DNA of 64,000 bases from Synaphobranchus kaupii. Lineage: Eukaryota > Chordata > Actinopteri > Anguilliformes > Synaphobranchidae. The DNA is taken from positions 13,356,931 to 13,420,930 of the forward strand of contig CM056380.1 of the NCBI GenBank assembly GCA_029718625.1. The letters run 5' to 3'. Positions 1-11,900 of the stretch are shown piece by piece (positions within the stretch are counted from its first letter, which is position 1; every line of letters starts with the position of its first letter). The position numbers were made by a program, and so were the translations under genes. The notes beneath the pieces were generated by a model. The model did no database searches. It saw only the letters and a list, made by a program, of their open reading frames with translations, and was not told where the DNA came from.

Positions 1-191
1 CTTTTTCCTAATTCTGAACTCATACTATGTTGCGTAAAAACAGCTTTGAGATGCATCCGTTACATTGCACTACATTACAATCACTTAACAGGCACTCTTA
101 TTCACGTTACTTATTCTCACGAATACTGTATATTTCTGTATAATACTGTCTTACTGCGTCATCGAAAAGGCAAAAGGCCCATTTATAATCA

Positions 192-311
192 CTAAGGGCT
201 TGATTGACGAAGGCCTTTAGCACGCGCACAACCAATAACATGACCAGTGATTGGTCATAGTATTTGAAAGGTTTCGCACCCGCTAAAGGTCATAGTAAAT
301 CAGGCCCTTAG
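192..311. mobile_element. Short palindromic MITE, PIF/Harbinger-like
   Basis: Inverted ends CACTAAGGGCTTGATT and AATCAGGCCCTTAGTG enclose about 120 bp with no coding capacity. The GGGCCTGATT-type end suggests PIF/Harbinger, but I could not settle a target-site duplication. Confidence 0.5.
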
Positions 312-365
312 TGCAATGTTACAATGCAAATTCTTGTTTGCTATGTTAACAAAACAAGGCACAAC

Positions 366-889
366 TAGCCAGATGATCTCTATGCAGCTGTGGCTATAGC
401 ATTAGCCAGATGATCTCTATGCAGCTGTGGCTATAGCATTAGCCAGATGATCTCTATGCAGCTGTGGCTAAAGCATTAGCCAGATTATCTCTATGCAGCT
501 GTGGCTATAGCATTAGCCAGATGATCTCTACGCAGCTGTGGCTATAGCATTAGCCAGATGATCTCTATGCAGCTGTGGCTATAGCATTAGCCAGATGAAC
601 TCTACGCAGCTGTGGCTATAGCATTAGCCAGATGATCTCTATGCAGCTATGGCTATAGCATTAGTCAGATGATCTCTATGCAGCTGTGGCTATAGCATTA
701 GCCACATGATCTCTATGCAGCTGTGGCTATAGCATTAGCCAGATGATCTCTATGCAGCTATGGCTATAGCATTAGCCAGATGATCTCTACGCAGCTGTGG
801 CTATAGCATTAGCCAGATGATCTCTATGCAGCTGTGGCTATAGCATTAGCCAGATGATCTCTATGCAGCTGTGGCTATAGCATTAGCCA
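366..889. repeat. 37-bp minisatellite, about 14 copies
   Basis: Unit core GATCTCTATGCAGCTGTGGC. AGCCA and TGGCT arms in each unit make it weakly self-complementary. Copies differ at one or two positions. Confidence 0.95.
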
Positions 890-899
890 AAAGGACGTA

Positions 900-2934
900 C
901 AGAGAAAGAAAGAGGAGAGGACGGGTTATCTAAAGGGGGTCAGGGGAGACCTGCTGCCGATTGAAGTTGGATCACATCCCAGATGACTAAAAGAGGTACT
1001 TTGAGATCTGGTTAATGTCAGTGGGCCTCTCAGCGGGCCTCTGTTCTCGTGACTCCCCCCCTGACCGACGACCAGGAGAGTCTCCCCCCGGGGGCCTGGG
1101 ATTCGCAGAGCCCACCGTCCCGGGCCACGCTCATGTCAACGGGGCACGTCAATAAGCCGCTTGTCTCACCCTGATCTTAGAATAGCCCTTAATGGGCCTT
1201 TATTCCCCCGGCCGTGGCTCGGTCGCCCGCAGGCGTCCGCAGCTATGAGCCAGGAATGTGACGGCCGTTGAGGCGGAGCGGGGGGCGGGGGTCGGGGGTT
1301 CTTTTTAAATGTGCGCTCTGCTGTCGCGTTCCGTCAGCCTTCGTTTTTGAAGGCTTTTTTTCGGTAAATGCGGCGGATTCATCTGTAAAGGGTGGAGAGC
1401 GCCAGCCCCGTGGATTTTAACTGCCCCTTCAGGGGGCGACCTGGTAATCTGGAAAAATCCGCCGTGCTTCTGGTAACGTAGGCGCAAATCCCCCCCCCAA
1501 GGCGGATTTTCAGGAGATGTGGCGTCCGGCGCTCTCTTTGCAGTCCCGCCGGTCCGGTTTGGAGCGCGGTTCTCGCCGAGACGGACCGCCCTCCGCCCTC
1601 ATTTTTTGAGTCAGGCCTCGGGAGGGGCGTCCCGGGACCCACTCAGAGTGTGTAAAACGGTTTCCACGGTGACTGCAGCCGTTGCTCATGTGAACGCCGG
1701 GAACGCCAGGAACCACCGCCTGCAGGCGGCCCAGGCACGGCTAACGGATCTGTCGATGTAATTATACCCGTCCCGTACAGTTAGCCTAGCCACTTCCCTC
1801 TCCGCCTGCAAGCAGCCCAGGCACGGCTAACGGATCTGTCGATGTAATTACACCCGTCCCGTACAGTTAGCCTAGCCACTTCCCCCTCTGCTTTAACCAG
1901 AGGCTAATCCACACGAGTTCAGATCCAGACAGAGGAACTCCATGACCCCCTCTCTCTTCGGGTGCTCTGCAGAGACCCAGCGCCCCCACCAGCCCCAACC
2001 CCCTCCCGTCCTCTTCCTCTTCCTCCCACGTGACGGCGTATCATGCGGTTACCCCGGTGACCGAAGCCTGTTTTATCTGGGGTAGAAAACATCCGAGAAT
2101 TATCAAAGCCTTTTTTTTTTTCTTTGTCCGGTTATTTTTTTTTCCCCTTTTAATTTCCCTCCCGCGTGTGGCACGAGCGGCCGGCAGGAAGTGGGAACTC
2201 CGGGATGTTGCCACGCTCCCTGTAACGGAGGCGGAAAAGGAATCCCTCGGGATCCCTGAGCCAAAGGACGCTCGGAATTCCTGTACATTCATCCTCCTGA
2301 AATCAGCAACTTTTCTCTCCCTGCACATTTCTCACTTGTGTCACGGCCCGCATAAAGGAAATAGCTCACCATGACGCTACTTCTCCATCACAAATTATTG
2401 CCGTATTTGAAACTTTTCTTCACTTTTTAAATTGCCGGGCTTGCGTCCGTTTCACCAGAGTAGCTTTGTTAAAAAGGGCTTAGGTCGCCCCCTCGTGGAG
2501 CCCAGAGGAAATGCACCTTTTCCCCACTCCCGCAGTCAGACAGGGACAGCACTCTCTGTGGGCAGGAAACACTCTTATTGCTGTACAAAGGAGGCATTGT
2601 ATGTGGAGCGCTCAAAGGAAGTCACTCGGTTTGTCACATGACATGGTAAACTAATAGCGAGTTCATTGAGTACGCGGAAAGCGCTTCCCCCTCACAGCGT
2701 TCCCACGTTCCCAGAGTGACGCTCCGCACCGAACTGTACAGTGGGCCGGCTGCACAGCACAGCAAGACCAAGGCCGGTTTACACAAGTGGAACTGGACCA
2801 ATTCCGCAAAGGGAAACAAAGGCAAAATGCAACTGAAGGTACACATGAGATGAAGTCCTGAAGGATCGATGTTCAGCATAGTTAACGTGCATAAAAATGC
2901 TCTGTAGTCTTTGTGACTAGATACCCTCTTAAAG
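900..2934. other. Intergenic, GC-rich in part; no gene recognised
   Basis: CpG-rich between about 1050 and 1800. A direct duplication of roughly 85-90 bp lies at about 1720-1800 and 1806-1890, sharing GGCACGGCTAACGGATCTGT. No ORF resembles a known protein. It might be a CpG island of a gene outside the window. Confidence 0.6.
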
Positions 2935-2939
2935 CAGGG

Positions 2940-3070
2940 ATCTCAAACTCCACCTGCAGTGTCTGCAGGTTTAGGTCCAGTCCTGGAGGGCCACAGCATC
3001 TGCAGGTTTAACTCCAGTCCTGGAGGGCCACAATGTCTGCAGGTTTAACTCCAGTCCTGGAGGGCCTCAG
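2940..3070. repeat. Short tandem repeat, about three units
   Basis: Repeats of GTCTGCAGGTTTAACTCCAG and GTCCTGGAGGGCCAC. A degenerate relative occurs at about 13440-13520 inside ERGIC3 intron 7. The sequence resembles the ends of a common dispersed fish element. Confidence 0.6.
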
Positions 3071-3376
3071 TAGCAATATTACTACTATAATTTTAAGTTA
3101 GTTGTTTTATATATACACATTTTTATATACAGATCCTTTCCAAAAAATTAGAATATCATGGAAAAGTAGTTTTTTTTCCATAATTCCATTCAAAAAGTGA
3201 AACTTTCATAGATTCATTACACACAAAGTGAAATATTTCTAGCCTTTGTTTCATTTTTCATAATTTTGGCTTACAGCTCCAGAAAACCCCCAAAAGAGTA
3301 TTTCAAGAAATTAGAATAGTGTGTCGAAAATCAGCATTTACTTCAGTTATTTCAGAGAATGAATGTTTTAGACTGA

Positions 3377-3899
3377 AGCCTCTTTCACACATGCAATACG
3401 GAACATTACCGGAAAAGTTGATCCAGCAATATTCCAGAATGTTCCGTATTGGTAGCGTTCATACAACCAACGCTCTACCCTATGTTGCTAGGATACGTTT
3501 GTTTACTTAGCCTACTACTGAAAAAATGGCGGGTGATGAAGTGACAGTGTGCAGTTGTACTACAGTTACTCTTGTTTATTTATACATTTTCGAGGCAAAC
3601 GCTGGCAATAATACATCTGTTCCAATCACGAAACACCATTCGTAAACAAAAACTTAACGAAAAAATCAGGATAAGTTGGGAGCGACCCCATGGCATGCGT
3701 GATTGATCCGATAATGTTCTGGCTTTGTTCACACGTCACATCGATACGGAACTTTTATGGAAACCTCACTAGGTCTTTTGCCGGCAAATTGCCGGCGCGG
3801 ATATTCCGGAATTTCGACTTCGGCTCTTATTCACACATGACCCCTATCTGGCAATGTTCCGGAAAATTTACGGATAAGGCTGCATGTGTGAAAGGGGTT
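3377..3899. mobile_element. Nonautonomous DNA element nested in the Tc1-like element
   Basis: Inverted ends AGCCTCTTTCACACATGCA and TGCATGTGTGAAAGGGGTT. The uninterrupted right arm of the host Tc1 gives the pre-insertion sequence (GACTGAGTGTCAC), which shows a 3-bp TGA duplication at 3374-3376 and 3900-3902. A 3-bp duplication fits PIF/Harbinger, but the family is not certain. Confidence 0.7.
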
Positions 3900-3998
3900 T
3901 GAGTGTCACGCTTTAATCATCTAATTTACTCAAAACACCTGCAAAGGTTTTCTACAGGTGTGTCGTTAAATTGGACAGGTATCTCAGTTTGGTTCAGT

Positions 3999-4304
3999 AT
4001 GGGGAAGACTGCAGACTTGACAATTGGCCAGAAGACCATCATTGACACCCTCCAGAAGATGGGTAAGCCACAAAAGGTCATCGCTAAGGAGGCTGGCTGT
4101 TCACAGAGTGCAGTGTCCAAGCATATCAATAGAAAGTTTAGTGGAAGGGAAAAATGTGGCAGGAGAAGGTGCACAAGCAAAAGAGATGACCGTAGCCTTC
4201 AGCCGATTGTCAAGCAAAGACGATTCCAAAATTTGGCGGAGATGCAGAGGGAGTGGACTGAGGCTGGAGTCAGTGCTTCAAAAACCACCACGTACAGAGT
4301 GTGA
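3999..4304 (+). pseudogene. Tc1-like transposase fragment, N-terminal DNA-binding part
   Basis: Starts MGKTADLTIGQKTIIDTLQK and contains a helix-turn-helix (KVIAKEAGCSQSAVSKHINR) followed by GRRRCTSKRDDRSL, typical of the paired-like domain of Tc1 transposases. It ends after about 101 aa where it meets the right inverted repeat, so the DDE catalytic domain is deleted. Confidence 0.85.
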
Positions 4305-4569
4305 CACTCAGTCTAAAACATTCATTCTCTGAAATAACTGAAGTAAATGCTGATTTTCGACACTATTCTAATTTCTTGAAATACTGTTTTGGGGGTTTTC
4401 TGGAGCTGTAAACCAAAATTATGAAAAATGAAACAAATAAAGGCAATAAATATTTCACTTTGTATGTAATGACTATATAATCTATGAAAGTTTCACTTTT
4501 TGAATGGAATTATGGAAAAAAAAAAAAAAAACTTTTCCATGATATAAAATTTTTTTGGAAAGGATCTGT

Positions 4570-5886
4570 ATACTGGTCAAATACCAAATCTGTCAAATTT
4601 AATCAGATGATATTTTATAATCTACCAGATTAAATCGGCGTTTTTAAAAATTCAAACAATGTTACAAATCTTTATAACATAATTTTGGTTGATCATTTAA
4701 TGCAGTTATTGTTCCATTCTATATGCCTGCATTGTAGTGCTGGAAAGCAGGCATATACCTGTACACGAGTTCCCAATAGCATTACCATCAAAAGCAAAAA
4801 GCAGCACTGGTTCTTTTTTTTCCCACATTTATTTTGTTATTTTAGAAATGGAAATTAAAATATAAATACATCTCTTCCACACACCTGTGTACAGCCCTCA
4901 CCTGAACCATTCACAACTCCAGACAACACACAGACACACAACCCATGTTCCAGACCCAGGTCCTTAAGGAACCATAAACACAACAAAACTAACAAACAGG
5001 ACCACACAGCAAACACCAGGCCCCCTCCCTCCCTCCCCCCTCCTGTGCAATGGAGGTTGTCCTTAACTTAATGAAAGGAACCAGTGACACGCATAATCAT
5101 GCAGAATTGGGGACTGCAGTCACTGTAATGAACGAAAAAAAGCTGCACTTTCTCAATTAGGGTTTTCAAAATGAAGGACAAAGCACATTGTGGTTTAATT
5201 GAATCCAGACCTAAGCCTGTCCCTAGGCCTAGGCTCCTCCCAATTAACCAAAAACGCTTCCAATTAGTCACCCCCCCCCCTCCCCGCCCCGCCCCGCCCC
5301 GGTGCATTCTCCCTCCTCACGTCTCCAGACAAACCTTCATTTTGTGACACTGATGCAGAAAAGGACATACTGTATACGCTGAAGTGTGCTTCAGCTAACC
5401 ACTGAAGCCGAAGCAAAAACAGTCAAGTTATCTCAAAAATCAGCGCGGCAACAGAAAATCATGGCACGGTGATGACATTTCCAGAAGAAAAAAAAAAGGG
5501 AAAAATGTTTCATAAGCACATCAGGATTAGGAAGGCTGAGAGGATTTCTGGAAAATGAGGATGGTTTTTCTCCATTAAACCCACGGGCACGTGACTGCAG
5601 ATGAAACCAGCGACGCCTCTGATGGCTTGAGCCCTGTCCGCTCTGGGCAATCCCGCCGGCATTTCAGCAGGAGGGGGCGACAGAGGCAGAAACCGCTAAT
5701 CGTGAATAGCTCAAGTGGTGTGGCTTTAGTTTGGTCCGCGGGTGAGGAAGCTGGGAATCAATCTGTCCGTCCGTAAGTCCGTCAGCCTGTCAGTTAGCCT
5801 TGTCCCCCTCAGTTGGCGCTTTGTGTGGACCGTGAGGTAGCGCCCGGTTCGTCGTCGAGGCTGACGGTCGGTCCGGCTCGTCCCTC
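4570..5886. other. ERGIC3 3' flank, probable 3'UTR; otherwise nothing recognised
   Basis: AT-rich sequence with a C-rich stretch near 5020-5045 and 5270-5300. No repeat family or protein recognised. Confidence 0.5.
4828..4833 (-). terminator. ergic3: Candidate ERGIC3 polyadenylation signal
   Basis: AATAAA on the minus strand about 1.05 kb past the stop codon. It is the first clear canonical hexamer I found downstream, which suggests a 3'UTR of about 1 kb over 4815-5886. There is no transcript evidence. Confidence 0.4.
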
Positions 5887-5966
5887 CTAAGACGCTTTCC
5901 CCAGCTCGATCTTCTTCTGAATGGCGCGGGCCGAATGGTATATCAGCGAGTCAATGAGACCGGCGA
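5887..5966 (-). CDS. ergic3: ERGIC3 exon 13 (stop codon)
   Basis: Acceptor ctgtccacag. Encodes (V)[20 protein letters not shown] then LGKAS and a TAG stop ending at 5887. The 42-bp minisatellite begins about 10 bp upstream of the acceptor. Confidence 0.95.
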
Positions 5967-8900
5967 CTGTGGACAGGGCAGAGCACAGACATGCGTTACA
6001 GGGACCAAGGCTAGTGTGGGCAGAGCACAGACACACGTTACAGGGACCAAGGCTAGTGTGGGTAGAGCACAGACATGTGTTACAGGGACCAAGGCTAGTG
6101 TGGGCAGAGCACAGACATGTGTTACAGGGACCAAGGCTAGTGTGGGTAGAGCACAGACACACGTTACAGGGACCAAGGCTAGTGTGGGTAGAGCACAGAC
6201 ATGTGTTACAGGGACCAAGGCTAGTGTGGGCAGAGCACAGACACACGTTACAGGGGACCAAGGCTAGTGTGGGTAGAGCACAGACACACGTTACAGGGAC
6301 CAAGGCTAGTGTGGCAGAGCACAGACATGTGTTACAGGGACCAAGGCTAGTGTGGGCAGAGCACAGACATGTGTTACAGGGACCAAGGCTAGTGTGGGCA
6401 GAGCACAGACACACGTTACAGGGACCAAGGCTAGTGTGGGTAGAGCACAGACACACGTTACAGGGACCAAGGCTAGTGTGGGCAGAGCACAGACATGCGT
6501 TACAGGGACCAAGGCTAGTGTGGGCAGAGCACAGACACACGTTACAGGGACCAAGGCTAGTGTGGGTAGAGCACAGACATGTGTTACAGGGACCAAGGCT
6601 AGTGTGGGTAGAGCACAAACGTGTTACAGGGACCAAGGCTAGTGTGGGCAGAGCACAGACATGCGTTACAGGGACCAAGGCTAGTGTGGGCAGAGCACAG
6701 ACATGCGTTACAGGGACCAAGGCTAGTGTGGGTAGAGCACAGACACACGTTACAGGGACCAAGGCTAGTGTGGGCAGAGCACAGACACGCGTTACAGGGA
6801 CCAAGGCTAGTGTGGGTAGAGCACAGACACACGTTACAGGGACCAAGGCTAGTGTGGGCAGAGCACAGACATGCGTTACAGGGACGAAGGCTAGTGTGGG
6901 CAGAGCACAGACATGCGTTACAGGGACCAAGGCTAGTGTGGGCAGAGCACAGACGTGTTACAGGGACCAAGGCTGGTGTGGGCAGAGCACAGACATGCGT
7001 TACAGGGACCAAGGCTAGTGTGGGCAGAGCACAGACATGCGTTACAGGGACCAAGGCTAGTGTGGGCAGAGCACAGACGTGTTACAGGGACCAAGGCTGG
7101 TGTGGGCAGAGCACAGACATGCGTTACAGGGACCAAGGCTAATGTGGGCAGAGCACAGACATGCGTTACAGGGACCAAGGCTAGTGTGGGCAGAGCACAG
7201 ACATGCGTTACAGGGACCAAGGCTAGTGTGGGTAGAGCACAGACGTGTTACAGGGACCAAGGCTAGTGTGGGCAGAGCACAGACATGCGTTACAGGGACC
7301 AAGGCTAGTGTGGGCAGAGCACAGACATGCGTTACAGGGACCAAGGCTAGTGTGGGCAGAGCACAGACATGTGTTACAGGGACCAAGGCTAGTGTGGGCA
7401 GAGCACAGACACGCGTTACAGGGACCAAGGCTAGTGTGGGCAGAGCACAGGCATGCGTTACAGGGACCAAGGCTAGTGTGGGCAGAGCACAGGCATGCGT
7501 TACAGGGACCAAGGCTAGTGTGGGCAGAGCACAGACATGCGTTACAGGGACCAAGGCCACCGTGGACAGAGCACAGACATGTGTTACAGGGACCAAGGGC
7601 ACGTCACAGAGGTGAGTTTACCTGTAACTGACACCACTGCAATCTGGGACATCAGAAACTCCACCTTAAACGTACCTGCCTAACTATCCGCCTCTTATAC
7701 GAACATTCCTTACAGAAATCTGTATACTTCCCCATATACTGCAAAGTACAATATCTTGATAATATATTTTGTTTCAGTATATTTCCAATATGTTCCACAT
7801 TTGTACGGATTCAGTGGGTTTCAATGAATAAATGCATGGTGGAACACATTTAATTTAAACGCAATATTGCTGAAGCTGTACTTAGTCATCCTGTTTAGTA
7901 TGTACTGTATCAGGACGGAAGGACACACCAGACCAGGGTCGGACGTAACTGTGAACACGCCCCCTATGATGGCACACACTCCTGTGAGGAAATGGGTGAA
8001 GGACCTAAAAGAGAGAGACAACAAGAATCACACACACAGCTCTCAGACAGACCCTGAAGAATCTCACACATACACACACACACAGCTCTCATCAGGCAGA
8101 CACTAAAGAATCACACACACACATATCTCACACAGGGGGAGACCCTAAAGACACACACACACACACACTAAAGAATCACAGACACACAATCCTGAGTGTG
8201 CTTCTCTCGTCTGAGGGACAGATGAAGCGTACCTGTTTTTCTCTGTAAACTTGACCATCATGGGGGACAGTTCGTACAGCACAAACACTCCCGGCAATCC
8301 CTGGTCCCCAATCAGTCCGTTTGCCACCTTCTCATGCCGGGTTACAGAGAACTGATTGGTTTTGACCACCTGTCAATCATAAACAGAACATGAGACCAAG
8401 AAGACACTCCCAAAGTCAGGAGGATACAGACACAAGGCACAAAAGGGGTTACGAATTCATAAGTGAAAAAAGTCAACGTCTCAACCACATTCACACAATT
8501 ATGTCAAAAAAACTGAGGCATGCTTACTCGTTAAAAGAAAAGTTGCTCTGAACTATCTGAGCTCAAAGAGATGTTGGTGAAATATATAATAATAAATTTT
8601 ATTTATATCGCACGTTTCCAAGTTCTCAAAGACGCTTTACAACAAAAACAGATAAATTATAAAACGCAATCAAAACAGAAAAAAATATGACCACAAATAT
8701 AATTCTGTGCTCAAATGAATGACAATACTTTGAATAATGAAGCAATTCCAGCGCATTTTCTCACTGCGAGAAAACGTTTCAGTGAAATATTTATGTATTA
8801 CCTATGCAGTCTACTCACCTCGCCGTCTCCTTTTACATAGATGGTTGGTACAATCTTCACAAAATACTGGTACATCATGGAAGCTAAAATAAGACAGAGT

Positions 8901-11900
8901 TCAATTTAATGAAAGTCCCAAAGAATGCCTCACGCAGGTTTTTTTTATTTATTTATTTATTTCGGCATGCATATATTTACACTTTATCACAATTTCAGTA
9001 ATATGCCCTGACAAAACACATTACTTGCCGAAAAGGGATACGGGAAAAAGCAGCCTGCTTATCATAGTCCCGCCCCATTTCCCTCATTATTTTACATGTT
9101 CATAATATACATTTGTTTAAAACAAATTTTTTTGTATCACAACAGCATAACTGAATTTTCTTTATAACAAAACAGTTTGAGAAAGAAAAAATAAGCTAAA
9201 GTAAAATAAATTAGACATTAAAGTCCAAATAAGTCGAATTTGAATATACATGTCATACATTAGTCAAAACAATTTGTTTCATTTGAACTACAAGCCCAAA
9301 AGAGTTTATGCCAACTGCCTCAAGCTAAATACTCAGACCCTCTGGTTCGTGAGCTTGTCCATTTATGGAACTTGGAGGTGCCAACCTCACCTTGATTACT
9401 TCTCATACAAATATGCCTCCTGTATATTTTTTTAATTGTTCAAAGAATATTACAAATTTAGCCTGTAAGCAAAATAGCAACTAAAACAAAATAGCAAAAT
9501 AGTTGCGGACAGAATGTCTAGCCAAGATGCTGCCAGTCACAATCTCTCCCAGCGCTGCGCGCGCGGTGTGGAAACACGGTTACTGATTTGCAGCTTGTCA
9601 TGATTCACTGTAGCCAAGCACCGACAGCGGGCGCTCCAACGAAATCTCTCAGCTGCCCAAGACGCGCCGCAATCACATGATAGGGACGTATATCAGACTG
9701 CCCCACAATCACGTGATAGGGGCGTATATCAGACTGCCACGCAATCACGTGATAGGGGCGTATATCAGACTGCCACTTCCTTTCACGACATGGCGTCCTG
9801 CTAAATCGGGCTTTCTTCTTGTGCGAGTGTGTAAACAGTCCAGACTGAATAAGTGTTGCGTCGAGGGGAACGGGAGGAATCTCGAAAATTTAGAAAGACA
9901 AGGTAAGACGTTGAACTCATAACAGTGCGTTCAACACAATCGAAAGCGGAGCCGTAACGTTAGGTGGAGGTGCCGTTTTCAAGGCCAGAGCGAGGTGACA
10001 TGGCTGCTAAAGTCCTTAGTAAGCTAATACTAGCACCTAACGAAATATCCACGACTAATAAACCAAGCGAGTAAAAATAAATAACGCAACATGCGTACAA
10101 GCATTCCAGTATTGCGTGCAGTTTAAATACATTTAGCTTCGTTGTCAATTAACTCGTTGACACTGCTACCTGACTGGCTAGCGAACACGTTTTTCTGCAC
10201 GCTCATCTGTTTAACGTTACCATGATTAACGTTACATAGTGTTGTTATGAAATGACCTAACTTAGTGAGTTTTCTAACTATAATCGAAGGATCGTGATTA
10301 CGTGTTATTTCCACATCTGGTGAATCTGTACTAGAACCCGGCATACCATTACATTAATACTTAGTTGTGGGATTTACGCTGCATTTGACTTAAGTTAAGA
10401 GTATTTACATTTACATTACACTTACAGGCATTTAGCAGACGCTCTTATCCAGAGCGACTTACACAACTTTTTAGCATTTTTTACATATTATCCATTTAAA
10501 CAGCTGGATATATACTGAAGCAGTTCAGGTTAACTACCTTGCTCAGGGGTACAACAGCAGTGTCCTACCTGGGAATCGAACCTGCGACCTTTCGGTCACA
10601 AGGCCAGTTCCTTAACCATGATACTACACTGCCACCCATATATATAAAAACGAGTGCGTTTACAAAGCTTTACGCATTTCAGAATGACCAGAGTTCCTGT
10701 ATTGAATAGCTGTGCTCGTATCCGCAGATGCCGGTGGCAGTAGGACCTTATGGACAGGCCCAACCCAACTGCTTTGACAGAGTCAAGATGGGCTTCATGA
10801 TGGGATTCGCTGTAGGGATGGCGGCTGGTGCCATGTTTGGAACCTTCTCCTGTCTGAGGTAAGATCTCTTACGGCACGTCTCTGCTCGTCTGGAAGCGAG
10901 GCTACAACGTGCATTCATCTGTGCAGGAACGAGAGTTCACCTAGATAGTCTTGGTTTAAAAATCTAACTAGCCAAACCCTGCCAGTTCAGCACACAGACT
11001 GAAAAGCGCTGTATAAATAGTTGGAGTGGGAAAATAGCTGTGAGTTTTGCTTTGCTATTCACACAGTCTAAGGTCCAAACTCGCAGACAGCAAGCTGCCA
11101 AAGTGTATCAGCAGGGCTTCTGGTCGACTGGTCTATACTTTATTGAAACCTGGGGCCTGTATCACGAAGCAGGATTACTGAGGTAGCTGGACAACTGCAC
11201 CGAGTGAAACCCGGAACAGCTTTTTACTTGAATCCATGTTCCAGATTTGGGAGGGTTCCGGGTTTTACTCAGTGCAGTAGTCCAGCTAACTCGGTAATCC
11301 TGCTTTGTGATAGAGGCCGCTGCTGGACTCGCTCTTTCAGAAGGTCACTCGTGGCCCGTGTCTGAGCGTCTGCGGGCCGGCAGAACTGCCGCTCTTTAGG
11401 CCGCGGCGTTTAAGACGCGTGTGTGGGTTTTGACGGTGCCGTCTTCCCGTTCTCCGCAGGATTGGGATGCGGGGCAGAGAGCTGATGGGAGGGGTCGGAA
11501 AGACCATGATGCAAAGCGGCGGCACCTTCGGCACCTTCATGGCCATAGGGATGGGCATCCGGTGCTGAAGTCGCCTCACATCAAACGCTTCAGCATGCAA
11601 GACTCTGGCATAGCCCCGCACTACACACCACCTCACACCTTGCATACTCTCTGTACATGATTATGGTTTATGGAGGAAACCGCTCAAATAAAGGCTCGGA
11701 CAAATCCCATATAAAGCAAAAAAATAAAAATAATAATCATTCACAGGGCCTGAAGCCCTGGGTGTCTCACCTAGCTCTATGCTAAGGGGGTTATTCATGT
11801 TTCTAAGATACACTATGACTGTTCAGGACCCGAGTGTCCACAGAGTAACAAGCACATATTCTCTGTTTAATGTCAGGGGTCGACTCCTTTCTTTTAATCT

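Larger units (their letters stand above)
3130..4568 (+). mobile_element. Tc1-like transposon, internally deleted
   Basis: Long inverted ends begin CAGATCCTTTCC (3130) and finish GGAAAGGATCTG (4568), flanked by TA on both sides, the Tc1/mariner target. The arms match for over 200 bp. Inside is only the N-terminal part of a transposase. The left arm is interrupted by a 523-bp insertion at 3377-3899. Confidence 0.85.

Noticed and set aside
366..889. CRISPR-like regular 37-bp repeat
   Set aside because: Units are contiguous with no unique spacers, and the window is from a eukaryote.
5887..7631. Long overlapping ORFs of up to 365 aa on both strands ([14 protein letters not shown] and ALVPVTHVC repeats)
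   Set aside because: They are the 42-bp minisatellite read in frame; 42 is a multiple of 3. Only the last about 27 residues of the minus ORF are real (ERGIC3 exon 13).
10395..10640. tRNA gene suggested by GGGAATCGAACCTGCGACC, like a T-arm region read in reverse
   Set aside because: No complete cloverleaf. It belongs to a dispersed repeat with related copies elsewhere in the window.
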